NCBI GenBank assembly: GCA_944324075.1
Contig: CALUUZ010000003.1
Location: 62,001-126,000 of the forward strand
DNA length: 64,000 nt
Reading direction: 5' to 3'
Source of the DNA: Candidatus Mailhella excrementigallinarum
Lineage (GTDB): Bacteria > Desulfobacterota > Desulfovibrionia > Desulfovibrionales > Desulfovibrionaceae
Position numbers and translations under genes: made by a program. The first letter of the stretch is position 1, and each line of letters begins with the position of its first letter. Under the pieces are notes generated by a model that had not been told where the DNA came from, did not search any database, and saw nothing but the letters and a program-made list of their open reading frames with translations. Of this stretch, positions 1 to 8,634 are shown piece by piece.

Positions 1-1259
1 TAGATTTTCAGCTGATCGAACCCCATGAAGCCAGCTGAATTCTGAATGGCTACCAGACAGCGATACAGCGCATCCTGCTTTTCCTTCAGGGAAGAATCCC
101 GCTCAAGCGAGGTCATGGAGTCCCTGATAATGGCCTGCTGCTGACGCACCGCTGTACGGAACATATCCAGATCATCCTCGTTCCGATCCGCCCCGGCGGC
201 CTGAAGAGGCTCTGCTCCCCGAGCGGAAAGATTCTCCGACGCCCCCCGCAGACTCGGCGGCAGAGCGATGGCTCCCCCGGCCACGGCCTGCTGCAGCTGC
301 GCCAGCAGCTCTCCGGCGTCAAAGGGCGAGGCCGTGCCCGCCGTAGGGTCAATGGAGCCGATCAGGGCATCCATGACATCCACTACAACAAGCAGAAGAT
401 CAACCAGTTCATGCGTCACAGCAAGCTCACCCTGCCGCGCGCGGTTGAGCAGCGTCTCCGCCTCATGGGTGAGCCCGTTAAGTTCCTTGTAGTCGATAAT
501 GCCGCTGTTGCCCTTCAGATTATGAAAATACCGGAACAGGTCGTTGACAAGCTCCTTGTTCTCTCCGGGATTCTTTTCCAGTTCCAGCAGGCCGCTGTTA
601 AGATTTTCGGTATTCTCCCGCGCTTCATCGATAAAATCTTTCAAATGCCCTTCTCCGAAAGAGGTCAGCGTGACTGTCCCCTTGCGCGGCAGCGATTCTA
701 TCCAGTCTGCCGTACTCATGGCGTTGCGTGCGGAACGCGGCGAATCTGGCGCGGATACGGACTCGCCGGAAGCGGACTCCTGCCCCTCAGTTTTTTCAGA
801 CACGGGCAGGGCGGAAACTTCAGGAGAGGACCGTACGGGTTCAGGTGACGGCTGGGAGGCGGACTGTCCGGACATGAGCGCATCAATCTGCGCGATGATA
901 TGCTCAATGGGCACGTCACCTTCAGAATTGGTAGCCTCCAGATTATCAATCATTTGACGCAGAGCATCGGTGGAGGCCAGGATGACATCCATGATTTCGG
1001 GAGTCACGACCATGGTGCCCTTGCGCAGCTCATCCAGAATATTCTCCGAACGATGCGCCAGCAGATTGATGCGGTTCAGGCCGAGAAAGCCGGAAGCTCC
1101 CTTGAGGGAATGCATGGGCCGAAAAATTTCATTCAGCAGATTGAGATTGTCCGGCGCCTTTTCCAGCTCAAGCAGATTGGGCTCGATGGTTTCCAGGTGT
1201 TCCTTGGATTCGATGATAAAATCCGCGATAAGTTCCGGATCGAGAAAATCCTGGCTCAT
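1..1259 (-). CDS. cheA: Chemotaxis histidine kinase CheA, N-terminal part (gene runs off the window start)
   Basis: The visible 419 codons are the phosphotransfer half of a CheA kinase, which takes phosphate from its own ATPase domain (outside the window) and passes it to CheY and CheB. Reading begins MSQDFLDPEL. A first HPt domain carries the phospho-accepting histidine in HSLKG at about residue 50. After a Ser/Pro/Glu-rich linker a second HPt domain has HNLKG at about residue 246. A third related helix bundle begins near residue 340, but valine stands where the histidine should be (QNSAGFMGF region near residue 400). There is no stop before position 1, so the kinase, dimerisation and CheW-like domains are not visible. 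It lies 215 bases downstream of cheY as the last visible gene of the chemotaxis operon. The family call is firm; full length is unknown. Confidence 0.93.
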   Translation of the reverse strand, partial: MSQDFLDPELIADFIIESKEHLETIEPNLLELEKAPDNLNLLNEIFRPMHSLKGASGFLGLNRINLLAHRSENILDELRKGTMVVTPEIMDVILASTDALRQMIDNLEATNSEGDVPIEHIIAQIDALMSGQSASQPSPEPVRSSPEVSALPVSEKTEGQESASGESVSAPDSPRSARNAMSTADWIESLPRKGTVTLTSFGEGHLKDFIDEARENTENLNSGLLELEKNPGENKELVNDLFRYFHNLKGNSGIIDYKELNGLTHEAETLLNRARQGELAVTHELVDLLLVVVDVMDALIGSIDPTAGTASPFDAGELLAQLQQAVAGGAIALPPSLRGASENLSARGAEPLQAAGADRNEDDLDMFRTAVRQQQAIIRDSMTSLERDSSLKEKQDALYRCLVAIQNSAGFMGFDQLKI

Positions 1260-1474
1260 ACATCTCACCTTTCGCGCCGGCCCGAGGCGATGCGCGAGTT
1301 GTAAAATAACAAAACACGACGTCAGTTACCGTTGCTCTTTCCGCAGTCCAGGCAAGACATGCGGCGGAAAACGCAATGTTCCGCATTCCTGACGATCGGA
1401 TAAACAACAAACTGGAACATTATGTCGAACGATGCAATCCAGTTCTGAACACATCTCGATAACACGCTTATCGG

Positions 1475-1843
1475 TCAACCGAGCAGCATCTTTATATTGC
1501 GAACCATTTTCTCCGGTTGTGCGGGCTTGACCATATACAGATTGGCCCCCAGTTGAATGCCTTTCTGGATGTCACGCTCCTCACCTTCCGTGGACAGGAT
1601 GATGATGGGAATATCCTTATAGATATCCTGCTCGCGCACTTGTGCGATAAAGGTAAAACCGTCCATGCGCGGCATATTGATATCGGACAGGATAAGATCT
1701 ACCGATTCCATGGCGTAAAGCTTTTCCAGCCCGTCCAGCCCATCTTCCGCAGTCGTGACCTTGAAGCCTTCCGCCTTGAGAATAAAGGCGACAAGATTAC
1801 GCACTGTCTTGGAGTCATCGACAATAAGAATATGTTTGCTCAT
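1475..1843 (-). CDS. cheY: CheY-type single-domain response regulator
   Basis: A 122-residue stand-alone receiver domain. The acidic pair is in LIVDDS near the N-terminus, the phospho-acceptor aspartate is in LILSDINMPRMDG (about residue 54), the conserved Thr/Ser is in IIILSTEG, and the lysine is in YMVKPAQ. These are all the residues needed to accept phosphate from CheA. It starts 10 bases after the stop of the CheW-like gene and precedes cheA, so it is part of the same operon. The output is either the flagellar switch or, if the cluster controls another behaviour, an unknown target. The presence of fliL-fliQ elsewhere in the window supports a motility role. Confidence 0.95.
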   Translation of the reverse strand: MSKHILIVDDSKTVRNLVAFILKAEGFKVTTAEDGLDGLEKLYAMESVDLILSDINMPRMDGFTFIAQVREQDIYKDIPIIILSTEGEERDIQKGIQLGANLYMVKPAQPEKMVRNIKMLLG

Positions 1844-1852
1844 GGCTATATC

Positions 1853-2788
1853 CTAGCCCTCCAACAGTTTGGCGACCAAGCGCTCGACCGATAAAATTCC
1901 CAGAAGTTTTTCATCCGTTTCCAGCAGCCCGGAAAGAAGTTCCGCGCTGGAACCAAGGTGCAGTTCCGCATTCCAGTTGAACTTGTCCTGCTTCGCCTTG
2001 TGTATGGTATGCAGCCGGGAAACAAGCAGCCCCAGCTTCATGCCCCGCGCCTCACAGATAATGATCAGGCCATGCTCGTCGGGAAGCTCGCCGCCCTGCA
2101 GCGTCAGCAGATCCACCATATTGATGACCGGCAGAATGCTGCCACGCAAATTGACCACTCCAGGCAGGAATGACGGTGCCTGCGGCAGTCGGTGCAGAGC
2201 AGTATAGTGGATGACTTCCAGCACGGAATCAATGGGCACGACAAAGACATCCCGGCCCACATAGAATCCCACCGTCGTCACAGTCTCAAGCGAACGCAGC
2301 CTGTCATCAACCGACTCCCATTCTGCCTCGCTGTCCATGGTCAGTCTTTTCACGGAAAGAGGAACGGCAGGCTCACCCTCCGTTTCCCCTTGCAGGCTGG
2401 TGTCCGTCAGAATTTCAGCATCATGGAAAATTTCAGTGAGACTCTCCTCCTGATGAATGGGGGATTCCGAAGAAAGAGTTCCAGCTTCTCCCGAGAGGGG
2501 GAGATGTTCTGACGCAGCACTTTCTGTCACACAGGGAACGGACTGCGGCTGAACAGAACTCTGCTCTGATCCGCCGGAAGGAGCGGAAGCTCTGATCGTC
2601 AGTACGCTTTCTCCCTCCACTCTGGGCAGAGATGCCATGTCCCGCAGATCGGCCGGGTCGTCCACACCCAGATATTTGCGCAGAAACTGGCGTTCCGCCG
2701 GAGAAATCTCCCGCTGTTCGCCCCCGTGTGCGCTCGACAGAGAAAAATCCTGTTCCTGAAAATATTCCATGGGGGACTTCACTGCCAT
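1853..2788 (-). CDS. Long CheW-domain protein, ParP-like candidate
   Basis: The 311-residue protein has a C-terminal CheW domain (about residues 165-305; GVVNLRGSILPVINM and GLLVSRL are typical). About 160 residues of acidic, Ser/Glu-rich, poorly structured sequence precede it. A plain CheW is about 150-170 residues, and a separate CheW of that size lies at 34262-34738. The gene overlaps the end of the upstream ParA-like gene by 10 bases. In Vibrio, a ParA-like ATPase (ParC) and a protein with a C-terminal CheW-like domain (ParP) are encoded together in the chemotaxis operon and hold arrays at the pole. The size, domain order and coupling here fit that pair. Assignment as ParP rather than an extended CheW adaptor is inference. 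Confidence 0.85.
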   Translation of the reverse strand: MAVKSPMEYFQEQDFSLSSAHGGEQREISPAERQFLRKYLGVDDPADLRDMASLPRVEGESVLTIRASAPSGGSEQSSVQPQSVPCVTESAASEHLPLSGEAGTLSSESPIHQEESLTEIFHDAEILTDTSLQGETEGEPAVPLSVKRLTMDSEAEWESVDDRLRSLETVTTVGFYVGRDVFVVPIDSVLEVIHYTALHRLPQAPSFLPGVVNLRGSILPVINMVDLLTLQGGELPDEHGLIIICEARGMKLGLLVSRLHTIHKAKQDKFNWNAELHLGSSAELLSGLLETDEKLLGILSVERLVAKLLEG

Positions 2789-3555
2789 AGGGCGGCCACC
2801 TCCTCGGCCAACTCTGCATATCCTATCGCGCCCCGGCTGTGAGGGTCGATATCGTAAATTACCTTGCCCTGTGCGCTGGCTTCACGAAAGCGCGTATCCA
2901 TGCTGATCACGGAGGAAAACATGGATGTCCCCAGTTTGCGCGTCAGCATATCCAGAACCTGAGTACAGGCTCTGGCACGCCGATCATACATGGTGGCAAA
3001 GGCTCTGTAACGAATGGGCGAGGGAAGAGCCTGATTCAGCGTGCGGACGGTGTCAAACAGCAGCATCAGCCCGTGCAGGGCCAGGAAATCCGTCTGAATT
3101 GGGATAATGAGCAGATCGGATGCAACCAGGGCATTCGCCATAATCAGCCCCATATGGGGCGGACAGTCCAGCAGAACATAATCGTATTTCTCGCGCAGGC
3201 AGACAAGAGCCCGCTTGAGAATCAAGCCTTTGCCCTTTCTGTCTTTAAGGTCGCCCTCAAGCTCGGAGAGCCGTATACTGCCCGGCCCGAAATCGCAGAT
3301 CTGACCTTCCTGGCGGGTAATGATACGCTTCCAGACATCTTCCCAGCCATCCTCGGCCTGAAAAAGCTCGAACATGGTAGGTGTCGCTTCATCGGGATAA
3401 AAACGCATATGCACCGAAGCGCAGATATGCGGATCAAGATCCAGCAGAAGCACCTTTTCACCCCGACGAGCCAGGGCCGCTCCCAGGGACAGTGTCGTGG
3501 TGGTCTTGCCCACCCCCCCCTTCTGGTTTGCAATGGCAAGAACTTTGGCCTGCAT
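2779..3555 (-). CDS. ParA/Soj-family ATPase in chemotaxis operon (ParC-like)
   Basis: The 258-residue P-loop ATPase is of the ParA/MinD class. The deviant Walker A motif KGGVGKTT is at residues 12-19, the A' motif LLLDLDP is near residue 39, and Walker B is YVLLDCPP near residue 128. Such ATPases position cargo on the nucleoid or pole. There is no parB or parS-like gene next to it. It lies 2 bases downstream of cheR and overlaps the CheW-like gene, so its cargo is most likely the chemosensory array, as for ParC (Vibrio) or PpfA (Rhodobacter). The Walker A codons contain a run of eight G on the coding strand (complement of 3513-3520). General ParA function is clear; the specific role is inferred from context. 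Confidence 0.9.
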   Translation of the reverse strand: MQAKVLAIANQKGGVGKTTTTLSLGAALARRGEKVLLLDLDPHICASVHMRFYPDEATPTMFELFQAEDGWEDVWKRIITRQEGQICDFGPGSIRLSELEGDLKDRKGKGLILKRALVCLREKYDYVLLDCPPHMGLIMANALVASDLLIIPIQTDFLALHGLMLLFDTVRTLNQALPSPIRYRAFATMYDRRARACTQVLDMLTRKLGTSMFSSVISMDTRFREASAQGKVIYDIDPHSRGAIGYAELAEEVAALWQ

Positions 3556-3557
3556 GG

Positions 3558-5033
3558 TTAAACCTGTTTCCGGTAGACAATGGAACCCGCGTAGTGTTCA
3601 GGTTTGAACGCGCGGCTGATATTATGCAGCGACTCGGAATGCCCGATGAGCAGATATCCTCCGGGCAGCAGATTGTCATAAAAGGCGTTGATTACGCTGC
3701 GTTTCATCTCGTCATCAAAATAGATGATGACATTACGGCAAAAAACGATATGCGAACGTTCCACCTTGGCAAGCTGCATTTTATCACTGAGGTTAATCTG
3801 CCCGAATGTCACAAGCTTCTGCAGGGAAGGAGCTATCCGGTACAGATTTCCCTCCCGGGTAAAGTATTTCGCCAGCATATCCGGCGGTGTGGTACGGATG
3901 GCGTAGTCATTATACAGCCCTCTGCGCGCCGAAGCCAGCATGGCCAGAGACAGATCGTTGGCAGTAATTCTGATATCCCAGCTTGAAAGCTCCTGTCGGA
4001 GTACCTCATTCAGGATTATCGCCAAAGTGTAGGGTTCTTCTCCAGAAGAACAGCCTGCTGACCAGATGCGCAACTTGCGTTGTCCTCTGGCCCGCAGCTC
4101 TCCTATAAGCGGCACCAGAACCTTGTCGCGAAAAACATTCAGCTGCGGCCCGTTGCGGAAAAAGCTCGTCTCGTTCGTGGTCATGCTCTCGAACAGCTTG
4201 TTCATTTCCGCTGCACGGTTGGCGTCATAGCGCAGATAATTGTAATATTCCCCGAAGCTCCGCAGTCCAAGTTCACGCAGGCGCGAAGAAAGCCGGTTTT
4301 CTACCAGATATTTGCGATTTTCTGCAATAAATATGCCGCTCTGCTGGTACAGAAAATCCCTCAGTTGAATAAACTCCGTATCCGATACACGCACATCGCG
4401 CTGCCGCAGCGAGGAAAAGCCGGGAGCCGCCGGTCCGGCCGACACCGGCGCACCGAACACGGGCTTTGACGGAAGGTTCTGCGATGCGGGCGGACGACCG
4501 GCGAAAGATGAAGTCCTGATTCCGCCACCTGACTCCGTGCGGCAAACGGGATCACGGGGCGGAAACAGAGGTTTGCCCGGACTCCCCGAACCAGCCGTCC
4601 CCTGGCCAGACGTCTCCCGACGCGGAAATAAAGGTGTGGAGGTATCCCGGGGAGGAAAAAGCGGCGCCCTGGCTTCGCGCGGGGGAAACAACGGCGAACG
4701 GGAGGTTCCCCGCTCTTCCGTCCCGTTCTCCCGCCGGGGGAACAGAGGTTCCCGGTTTTCTCGAGGAGGAAACAGGGGCGCGCGCGGAGGTGTCGCCGGC
4801 GTACCGACGGAGGAAGCTGGATCCCGCCGGGGAAAAACGGGTTTCTGCTCAGGATTCACGGCGAAGGAGCGCAATATCCCCGATGTGCCGGAAGCCGCCG
4901 CGCCATCATCCTTTTCTCCGGGCCGATTTGAAACAATCGGATCACGGGAAGGAAACAGGAGCTTTCTGTCTTTGCCTGCTCCCGAATTTCCATCGCCGTT
5001 ACCGGAAGGAGAATTTCCAAACAGGGTACTCAT
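3558..5033 (-). CDS. cheR: CheR MCP methyltransferase with N-terminal FPxR peptide array
   Basis: The C-terminal 275 residues form a CheR S-adenosylmethionine methyltransferase that methylates receptor glutamates. An N-terminal helical subdomain starts at VSDTEFIQLRDF (about 217), followed by SAGCSSGEEPY (SAM site), ANDLS and FCRNVIIYFD. Typical CheR is about 270-290 residues; this one is 491. The extra 200 N-terminal residues are low-complexity and carry eight copies of a hydrophobic-F-P-x-R-[D/E] peptide (Phe at 27, 67, 88, 98, 116, 126, 136 and 157), for example PLFPPRD and PLFPRRE. The gene overlaps the upstream HEAT-repeat gene by four bases, so the two are translationally coupled. The methyltransferase call is firm; the peptide array has no function I recognise. 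Confidence 0.93.
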   Translation of the reverse strand: MSTLFGNSPSGNGDGNSGAGKDRKLLFPSRDPIVSNRPGEKDDGAAASGTSGILRSFAVNPEQKPVFPRRDPASSVGTPATPPRAPLFPPRENREPLFPRRENGTEERGTSRSPLFPPREARAPLFPPRDTSTPLFPRRETSGQGTAGSGSPGKPLFPPRDPVCRTESGGGIRTSSFAGRPPASQNLPSKPVFGAPVSAGPAAPGFSSLRQRDVRVSDTEFIQLRDFLYQQSGIFIAENRKYLVENRLSSRLRELGLRSFGEYYNYLRYDANRAAEMNKLFESMTTNETSFFRNGPQLNVFRDKVLVPLIGELRARGQRKLRIWSAGCSSGEEPYTLAIILNEVLRQELSSWDIRITANDLSLAMLASARRGLYNDYAIRTTPPDMLAKYFTREGNLYRIAPSLQKLVTFGQINLSDKMQLAKVERSHIVFCRNVIIYFDDEMKRSVINAFYDNLLPGGYLLIGHSESLHNISRAFKPEHYAGSIVYRKQV

Positions 5034-6976
5034 GCCTGCGACTCCTCTTCCCCACGGATGCGATCAATGGCCTCGGCTGCAGCCGCCTGCACCTCGGGGG
5101 ATTCATATGACATGAAGCCGAGCAGAGCCTGAAATGCCATGTCGCCGCCAATCTGGCCGAGAGCTTCGGCAATCTTGAGCTGCACCAGAAGATTCGAATG
5201 TTCCATCATGGTGACCAGCTCCGGCACAGCCGAAGATACACGGTTCCGCCCCAGAGCCTCTACCGCGCGCACACGAACCCAGTCATCGGGATCATGCAGC
5301 GCCTCCAGCAGAAGAGATTCTCCTCCTTCCTCCCCGTATGTCCCCAGAAGCTCCACCGCCAACTGGCGGACATCGCGGCTTTCATCACGCAGGCAGAATT
5401 CCAGGGCGGCAAGCTTTTCCGGAGAGGGCGGCCAGCCGTAGCCGATGGCCTCAAGCCCGACTCTGCGCACTTCCGTCACCGGATCCTGAACCGCCCTGGC
5501 AAGCTGTTCGGCAAAAAGCCCGGCATTGACGTATCCCATGGTATAAACGGCCATACGCCGCAAATCAGGATCCTCATCCTCAGCATGAGCCACAATGGCC
5601 CTGACGGTATCCTCATCCTCAAGCGCCAGACAGGCGGAAAGAGCGGCTTCCTTCACTGCCGGATCCGGATGATGGAGAAGCGCGAGCATGCGCGGAGCTG
5701 ATTCTCTATGGCGCATGTTATTGCCGAGGAATTCAAGCGCCGACCTGAGCACCTGGGCATCTTCCGCAGTATCCATGTGATTGTTGAAAAACGGAATGTC
5801 ACGATCATCGCCGCAGCGGGCCAGAATTTCCATGGCCCGCTGACGCTCCTCGGCAGGCAGGGCATCAAAATGGCGTTTCAAAGCATATTTGCCGGCCCGC
5901 CCCTCGATGTGTCCGCACGCGTCCACCGCCATGCGGCAGACGAGTTCATTCCTGTCCAGCAGAGCCTCTTCCAGAGCCTCATTATATCCGATGCCCACAA
6001 TGCACTGGAAGGCATGCTGAAGAAGCTCCTGCTGCCTGACAGGATCCGTTCTCTCGACCAGCCTGAATACGGCTCTTGTCGCGGTGGGATTCACGCCCGT
6101 GAAAGCCAGCCCCTGCAGAACCACTTTCACGGTGTCCTCATCCTCGTCATCCAGCGCCGCCAGCATGTAGGCCTGCAGCTTGTCCAGCTGCTTCGCGCCG
6201 AGCAGACTCAGGGAATTCGGCCCCAGAATCCGGATGATGGCCTTAAGCGCCTTGATGCGCAGGGGGCCGCTGGATTTGTCGAGATAGGAAAGCAGCATGG
6301 GAGCGCTCTTGACGCTGTTGATCTCCCCCAGTGCGTCCAGCACGGTAGAGGCGACCAGCGGCGAACATCTGTCCAGAGCGTGCACCAGAACATCCACGCA
6401 GGAACCATCCTTGATTTTCGCCAGAGCTTCCATCACGGCGTACTGAACCCATTCCTCATCATCCAGCGCCTGCCGCAGGCTTTCCACAGCCTCCGGGCGG
6501 CGCAGCTCGCCAAGACTCACCGCCGCCTGATAACGCACATTGACTTCCGAATCGTGCAGAAGCACGTCGCACAACGGGGCAAGAGCCATGGAACTGTCGG
6601 AAGACCCCAGAATATCCGCAATGAAAATACGGATGTCGGGATCCTGATCATACAGGAGTCTGGTCAGTGTCGCCAAATCGTCCACCCCAATCTCGCGCAG
6701 AACATCCATGGCGATATTGCGTACCACGGCATCCTGAGACCGCAGCAGCGGGATGACGGCCCGCACCGCCGCGGCGCCGCGAATCTGACGCAATGCCCGT
6801 TCGGACGCCTCCTGCACGCCCACGCTGCTGTTTGCAAAATGCTCCACCAGCAGCGGGACGGCGCTCTCCAGACGCAAGTCTCCGGCATCAAAGGCCGCCT
6901 GCCTTGCCAGAGAGGCATTTTCACTGGCAAGCCGTTTCAGGACGTCCTGTTCTTTCTGCGCATCAACGTCACTCAT
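5030..6976 (-). CDS. HEAT/PBS-lyase-type repeat protein of the chemotaxis operon
   Basis: The 648 residues are almost entirely tandem HEAT-like helical repeats of about 31 residues, recognisable by recurring V-R-x-x-A-x-x-x-L and D-x-x-x-x-V-R patterns (for example DPDIRIFIADIL, DPDDWVRVRAVEALG). No enzymatic domain, signal peptide or membrane segment is seen. HEAT solenoids are protein-binding scaffolds, often for short linear peptides. It is the second gene of the chemotaxis operon, 30 bases after cheB and overlapping cheR by four bases. A scaffold or adaptor role between chemotaxis proteins is likely, and the peptide array on CheR is an obvious candidate ligand. That pairing is inference; no function is established from sequence. 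Confidence 0.88.
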   Translation of the reverse strand: MSDVDAQKEQDVLKRLASENASLARQAAFDAGDLRLESAVPLLVEHFANSSVGVQEASERALRQIRGAAAVRAVIPLLRSQDAVVRNIAMDVLREIGVDDLATLTRLLYDQDPDIRIFIADILGSSDSSMALAPLCDVLLHDSEVNVRYQAAVSLGELRRPEAVESLRQALDDEEWVQYAVMEALAKIKDGSCVDVLVHALDRCSPLVASTVLDALGEINSVKSAPMLLSYLDKSSGPLRIKALKAIIRILGPNSLSLLGAKQLDKLQAYMLAALDDEDEDTVKVVLQGLAFTGVNPTATRAVFRLVERTDPVRQQELLQHAFQCIVGIGYNEALEEALLDRNELVCRMAVDACGHIEGRAGKYALKRHFDALPAEERQRAMEILARCGDDRDIPFFNNHMDTAEDAQVLRSALEFLGNNMRHRESAPRMLALLHHPDPAVKEAALSACLALEDEDTVRAIVAHAEDEDPDLRRMAVYTMGYVNAGLFAEQLARAVQDPVTEVRRVGLEAIGYGWPPSPEKLAALEFCLRDESRDVRQLAVELLGTYGEEGGESLLLEALHDPDDWVRVRAVEALGRNRVSSAVPELVTMMEHSNLLVQLKIAEALGQIGGDMAFQALLGFMSYESPEVQAAAAEAIDRIRGEEESQA

Positions 6977-7006
6977 AAGAAGCTCTCCTGACGGGAGGCA
7001 TGCGCC

Positions 7007-8200
7007 TCAGCGATATAAAGCGTCCTGAATACTGGCTGCGAGGGAATCCACGCCGACGACCTCGTCGGCCAGACCCGCGTCGACCACGGCCTTCGGCATA
7101 CCATATACCACGCAGCTGGCCTCGTTCTGGGCGATGAGATATCCACCCTTTTCCTTAAGAATTCTTGAACCCTCCACGCCGTCGCTGCCCATGCCGGTCA
7201 TGGTGACGCCGACGACCCTGCGGCCCATGCTGTTCCCCGCGCTTTCCATCAGCACGTTGACCGAAGGCTTGTACAGCGCGTCGGCAGGCTCACTCACCAC
7301 GTCAATGAAGGGCAGCGGACCGTGCATGTCCAGACGGAGATGCCTGCCTCCGGGGCATACATACGCGAGCCCCGGGCCGATTTTGTCCCCACCCCGGGCC
7401 TCGGAAACATGAATCTTGCAGACGTTGTCCAGACGCCGTGCAAAAGCTTCGGTAAATGTGGCGGGCATATGCTGCGCAATCAGGATGCAGGCGGGAAAAT
7501 CCGCCGGGAGTGCGGAAAGAACCTTCTGCACGGCGGGCGGTCCTCCCGTGGAAACCCCGATGGCCACAATATCACGCTTCGGGCGTCCCACCCGCGCTGC
7601 GGAGGGCAAGACATGCCCCATGGGGGAAGCTCCCCCGAGCGAATGGGCAGGAAAACGGAACTGCTCGCGAACGCCGGAGGGAGAAGAAACGGCATTCCTG
7701 CTCAGGGAAAATGAAGGGCGGGGTCTGAAGCCGGAGGCAACCGGAACTTCCACCCGCGACCGTGACTCGACACGGGGAGAAGCCAGAGGCCGCATGAAGC
7801 GGCCGCGCCGCGCCACGGCCTTTATCTTGCCGTGCAGCTCCCGCCGCAGGAAGTCAAGGGAATAGCCGCCTTCCTGATATTTTGGAATGAAGTCGAGCGC
7901 CCCTGCTTCCAGCGCGCGGAGCGTGGGCTCCGCTCCTTCAACAGACAGCGAGCTGACGATCAGCACCGGCTTGGGGTTCGTCTTCATCAGACGTTCCAGC
8001 ATGCCGATTCCATCCAGTCGGGGCATTTCCAGATCGAGCGTCACCAGATCGGGGTTCAGCTCCTCCACTTTGCGCAGCCCCTCTTCGCCGTCTCCGGCCT
8101 GCCCGATGACCTTGATCTCGGGATCTTCCTCAAGCATCCGGGTCAACGCGCTGCGCATAAACGCGGAATCATCAACAATCAGGACTTTGATCAAAACCAA
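7007..8200 (-). CDS. cheB: CheB receptor methylesterase/deamidase
   Basis: The 397-residue protein joins a receiver domain (LIVDDSAFMR, phospho-Asp in LVTLDLEMPRLDG) through a long Pro/Arg-rich linker to a CheB esterase domain. The catalytic Ser is in GVSTGGPP, the His in AQHMP and the Asp in TGMGSDG. It removes methyl groups that CheR adds to receptors and is activated by CheA phosphorylation. No ATG is available at the N-terminus: the reading can start at TTG 8200 or TTG 8194, and a GGGAG ribosome site fits the latter best (about 9 bases). It is the first gene of the minus-strand chemotaxis operon. Confidence 0.95.
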   Translation of the reverse strand: MVLIKVLIVDDSAFMRSALTRMLEEDPEIKVIGQAGDGEEGLRKVEELNPDLVTLDLEMPRLDGIGMLERLMKTNPKPVLIVSSLSVEGAEPTLRALEAGALDFIPKYQEGGYSLDFLRRELHGKIKAVARRGRFMRPLASPRVESRSRVEVPVASGFRPRPSFSLSRNAVSSPSGVREQFRFPAHSLGGASPMGHVLPSAARVGRPKRDIVAIGVSTGGPPAVQKVLSALPADFPACILIAQHMPATFTEAFARRLDNVCKIHVSEARGGDKIGPGLAYVCPGGRHLRLDMHGPLPFIDVVSEPADALYKPSVNVLMESAGNSMGRRVVGVTMTGMGSDGVEGSRILKEKGGYLIAQNEASCVVYGMPKAVVDAGLADEVVGVDSLAASIQDALYR

Positions 8201-8291
8201 GTTCTCCCTGCAATCTCAACGAATACGAGACGGTCCGCCGTCAAACCGGGCATTTCGCAGTCTTCCGCACAAAATCATATCAAACATATTT

Positions 8292-8320
8292 TTTTTACCT
8301 GATCGTTCCCGCTTTGACAA
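8292..8320 (-). promoter_or_regulatory. Candidate promoter of the chemotaxis operon
   Basis: On the minus strand TTGTCA (8320-8315) and TAAAAA (8297-8292) are 17 bases apart, about 95 bases ahead of the cheB start. The -35 is good and the -10 is weak. This is the best sigma-70-like pair seen in the gap between cheB and the divergent tRNA gene. Confidence 0.4.
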
Positions 8321-8400
8321 GCAAACGCCCGGCACAGCCCCCTGAAATCCCGCGCGGTTAAAAAAATATGCCTTTTCTTTCCGAATCCCCCCTTCAGGGC

Positions 8401-8429
8401 TTGCCAAACAAGATTTGATTATGTATATC
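8401..8429 (+). promoter_or_regulatory. Promoter of tRNA-Pro
   Basis: TTGCCA (8401-8406) and TATATC (8424-8429) are separated by 17 bases, and the -10 ends 13 bases before the tRNA 5' end. This suits a stable RNA gene with a very short 5' leader. Confidence 0.6.
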
Positions 8430-8442
8430 CCATCTTCGTCAT

Positions 8443-8520
8443 CGGGATGTGGCTCAGTTTGGCTAGAGCGCAGCGTTCGGGACGCTGAGGCCGGAGGTTC
8501 AAATCCTCTCATCCCGACCA
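8443..8520 (+). tRNA. tRNA-Pro(CGG)
   Basis: A full cloverleaf folds by eye. The 7-bp acceptor stem pairs CGGGATG with CATCCCG. The D arm is GCTC/GAGC. The anticodon stem CAGCG/CGCTG encloses loop TTCGGGA, giving anticodon CGG (proline, codon CCG). The T arm holds TTCAAAT, and the 3' CCA is encoded. It is followed at once by a hairpin that can act as terminator. Confidence 0.95.
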
Positions 8521-8530
8521 GTGAAATCAC

Positions 8531-8553
8531 AACCACCCGTTATGCGGGTGGTT
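8531..8553 (+). terminator. Hairpin after tRNA-Pro (terminator or IS200-like end)
   Basis: A perfect 9-bp stem AACCACCCG/CGGGTGGTT with a 5-base loop is followed by TGTTTCGG. It can terminate the tRNA transcript. A related hairpin (9187-9104 region, centred near 9195) also followed by GTTTCGG lies on the other side of the transposase remnant, so this hairpin may instead be the subterminal palindrome of the IS200-like element. Confidence 0.55.
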
Positions 8554-8634
8554 TGTTTCGGCCCTATAAAGGCTTACTACCGGCCAGCGCCTGAATGACG
8601 CTGGCTTTCATTTTATTCAAGCCAAGTGCCGTTG

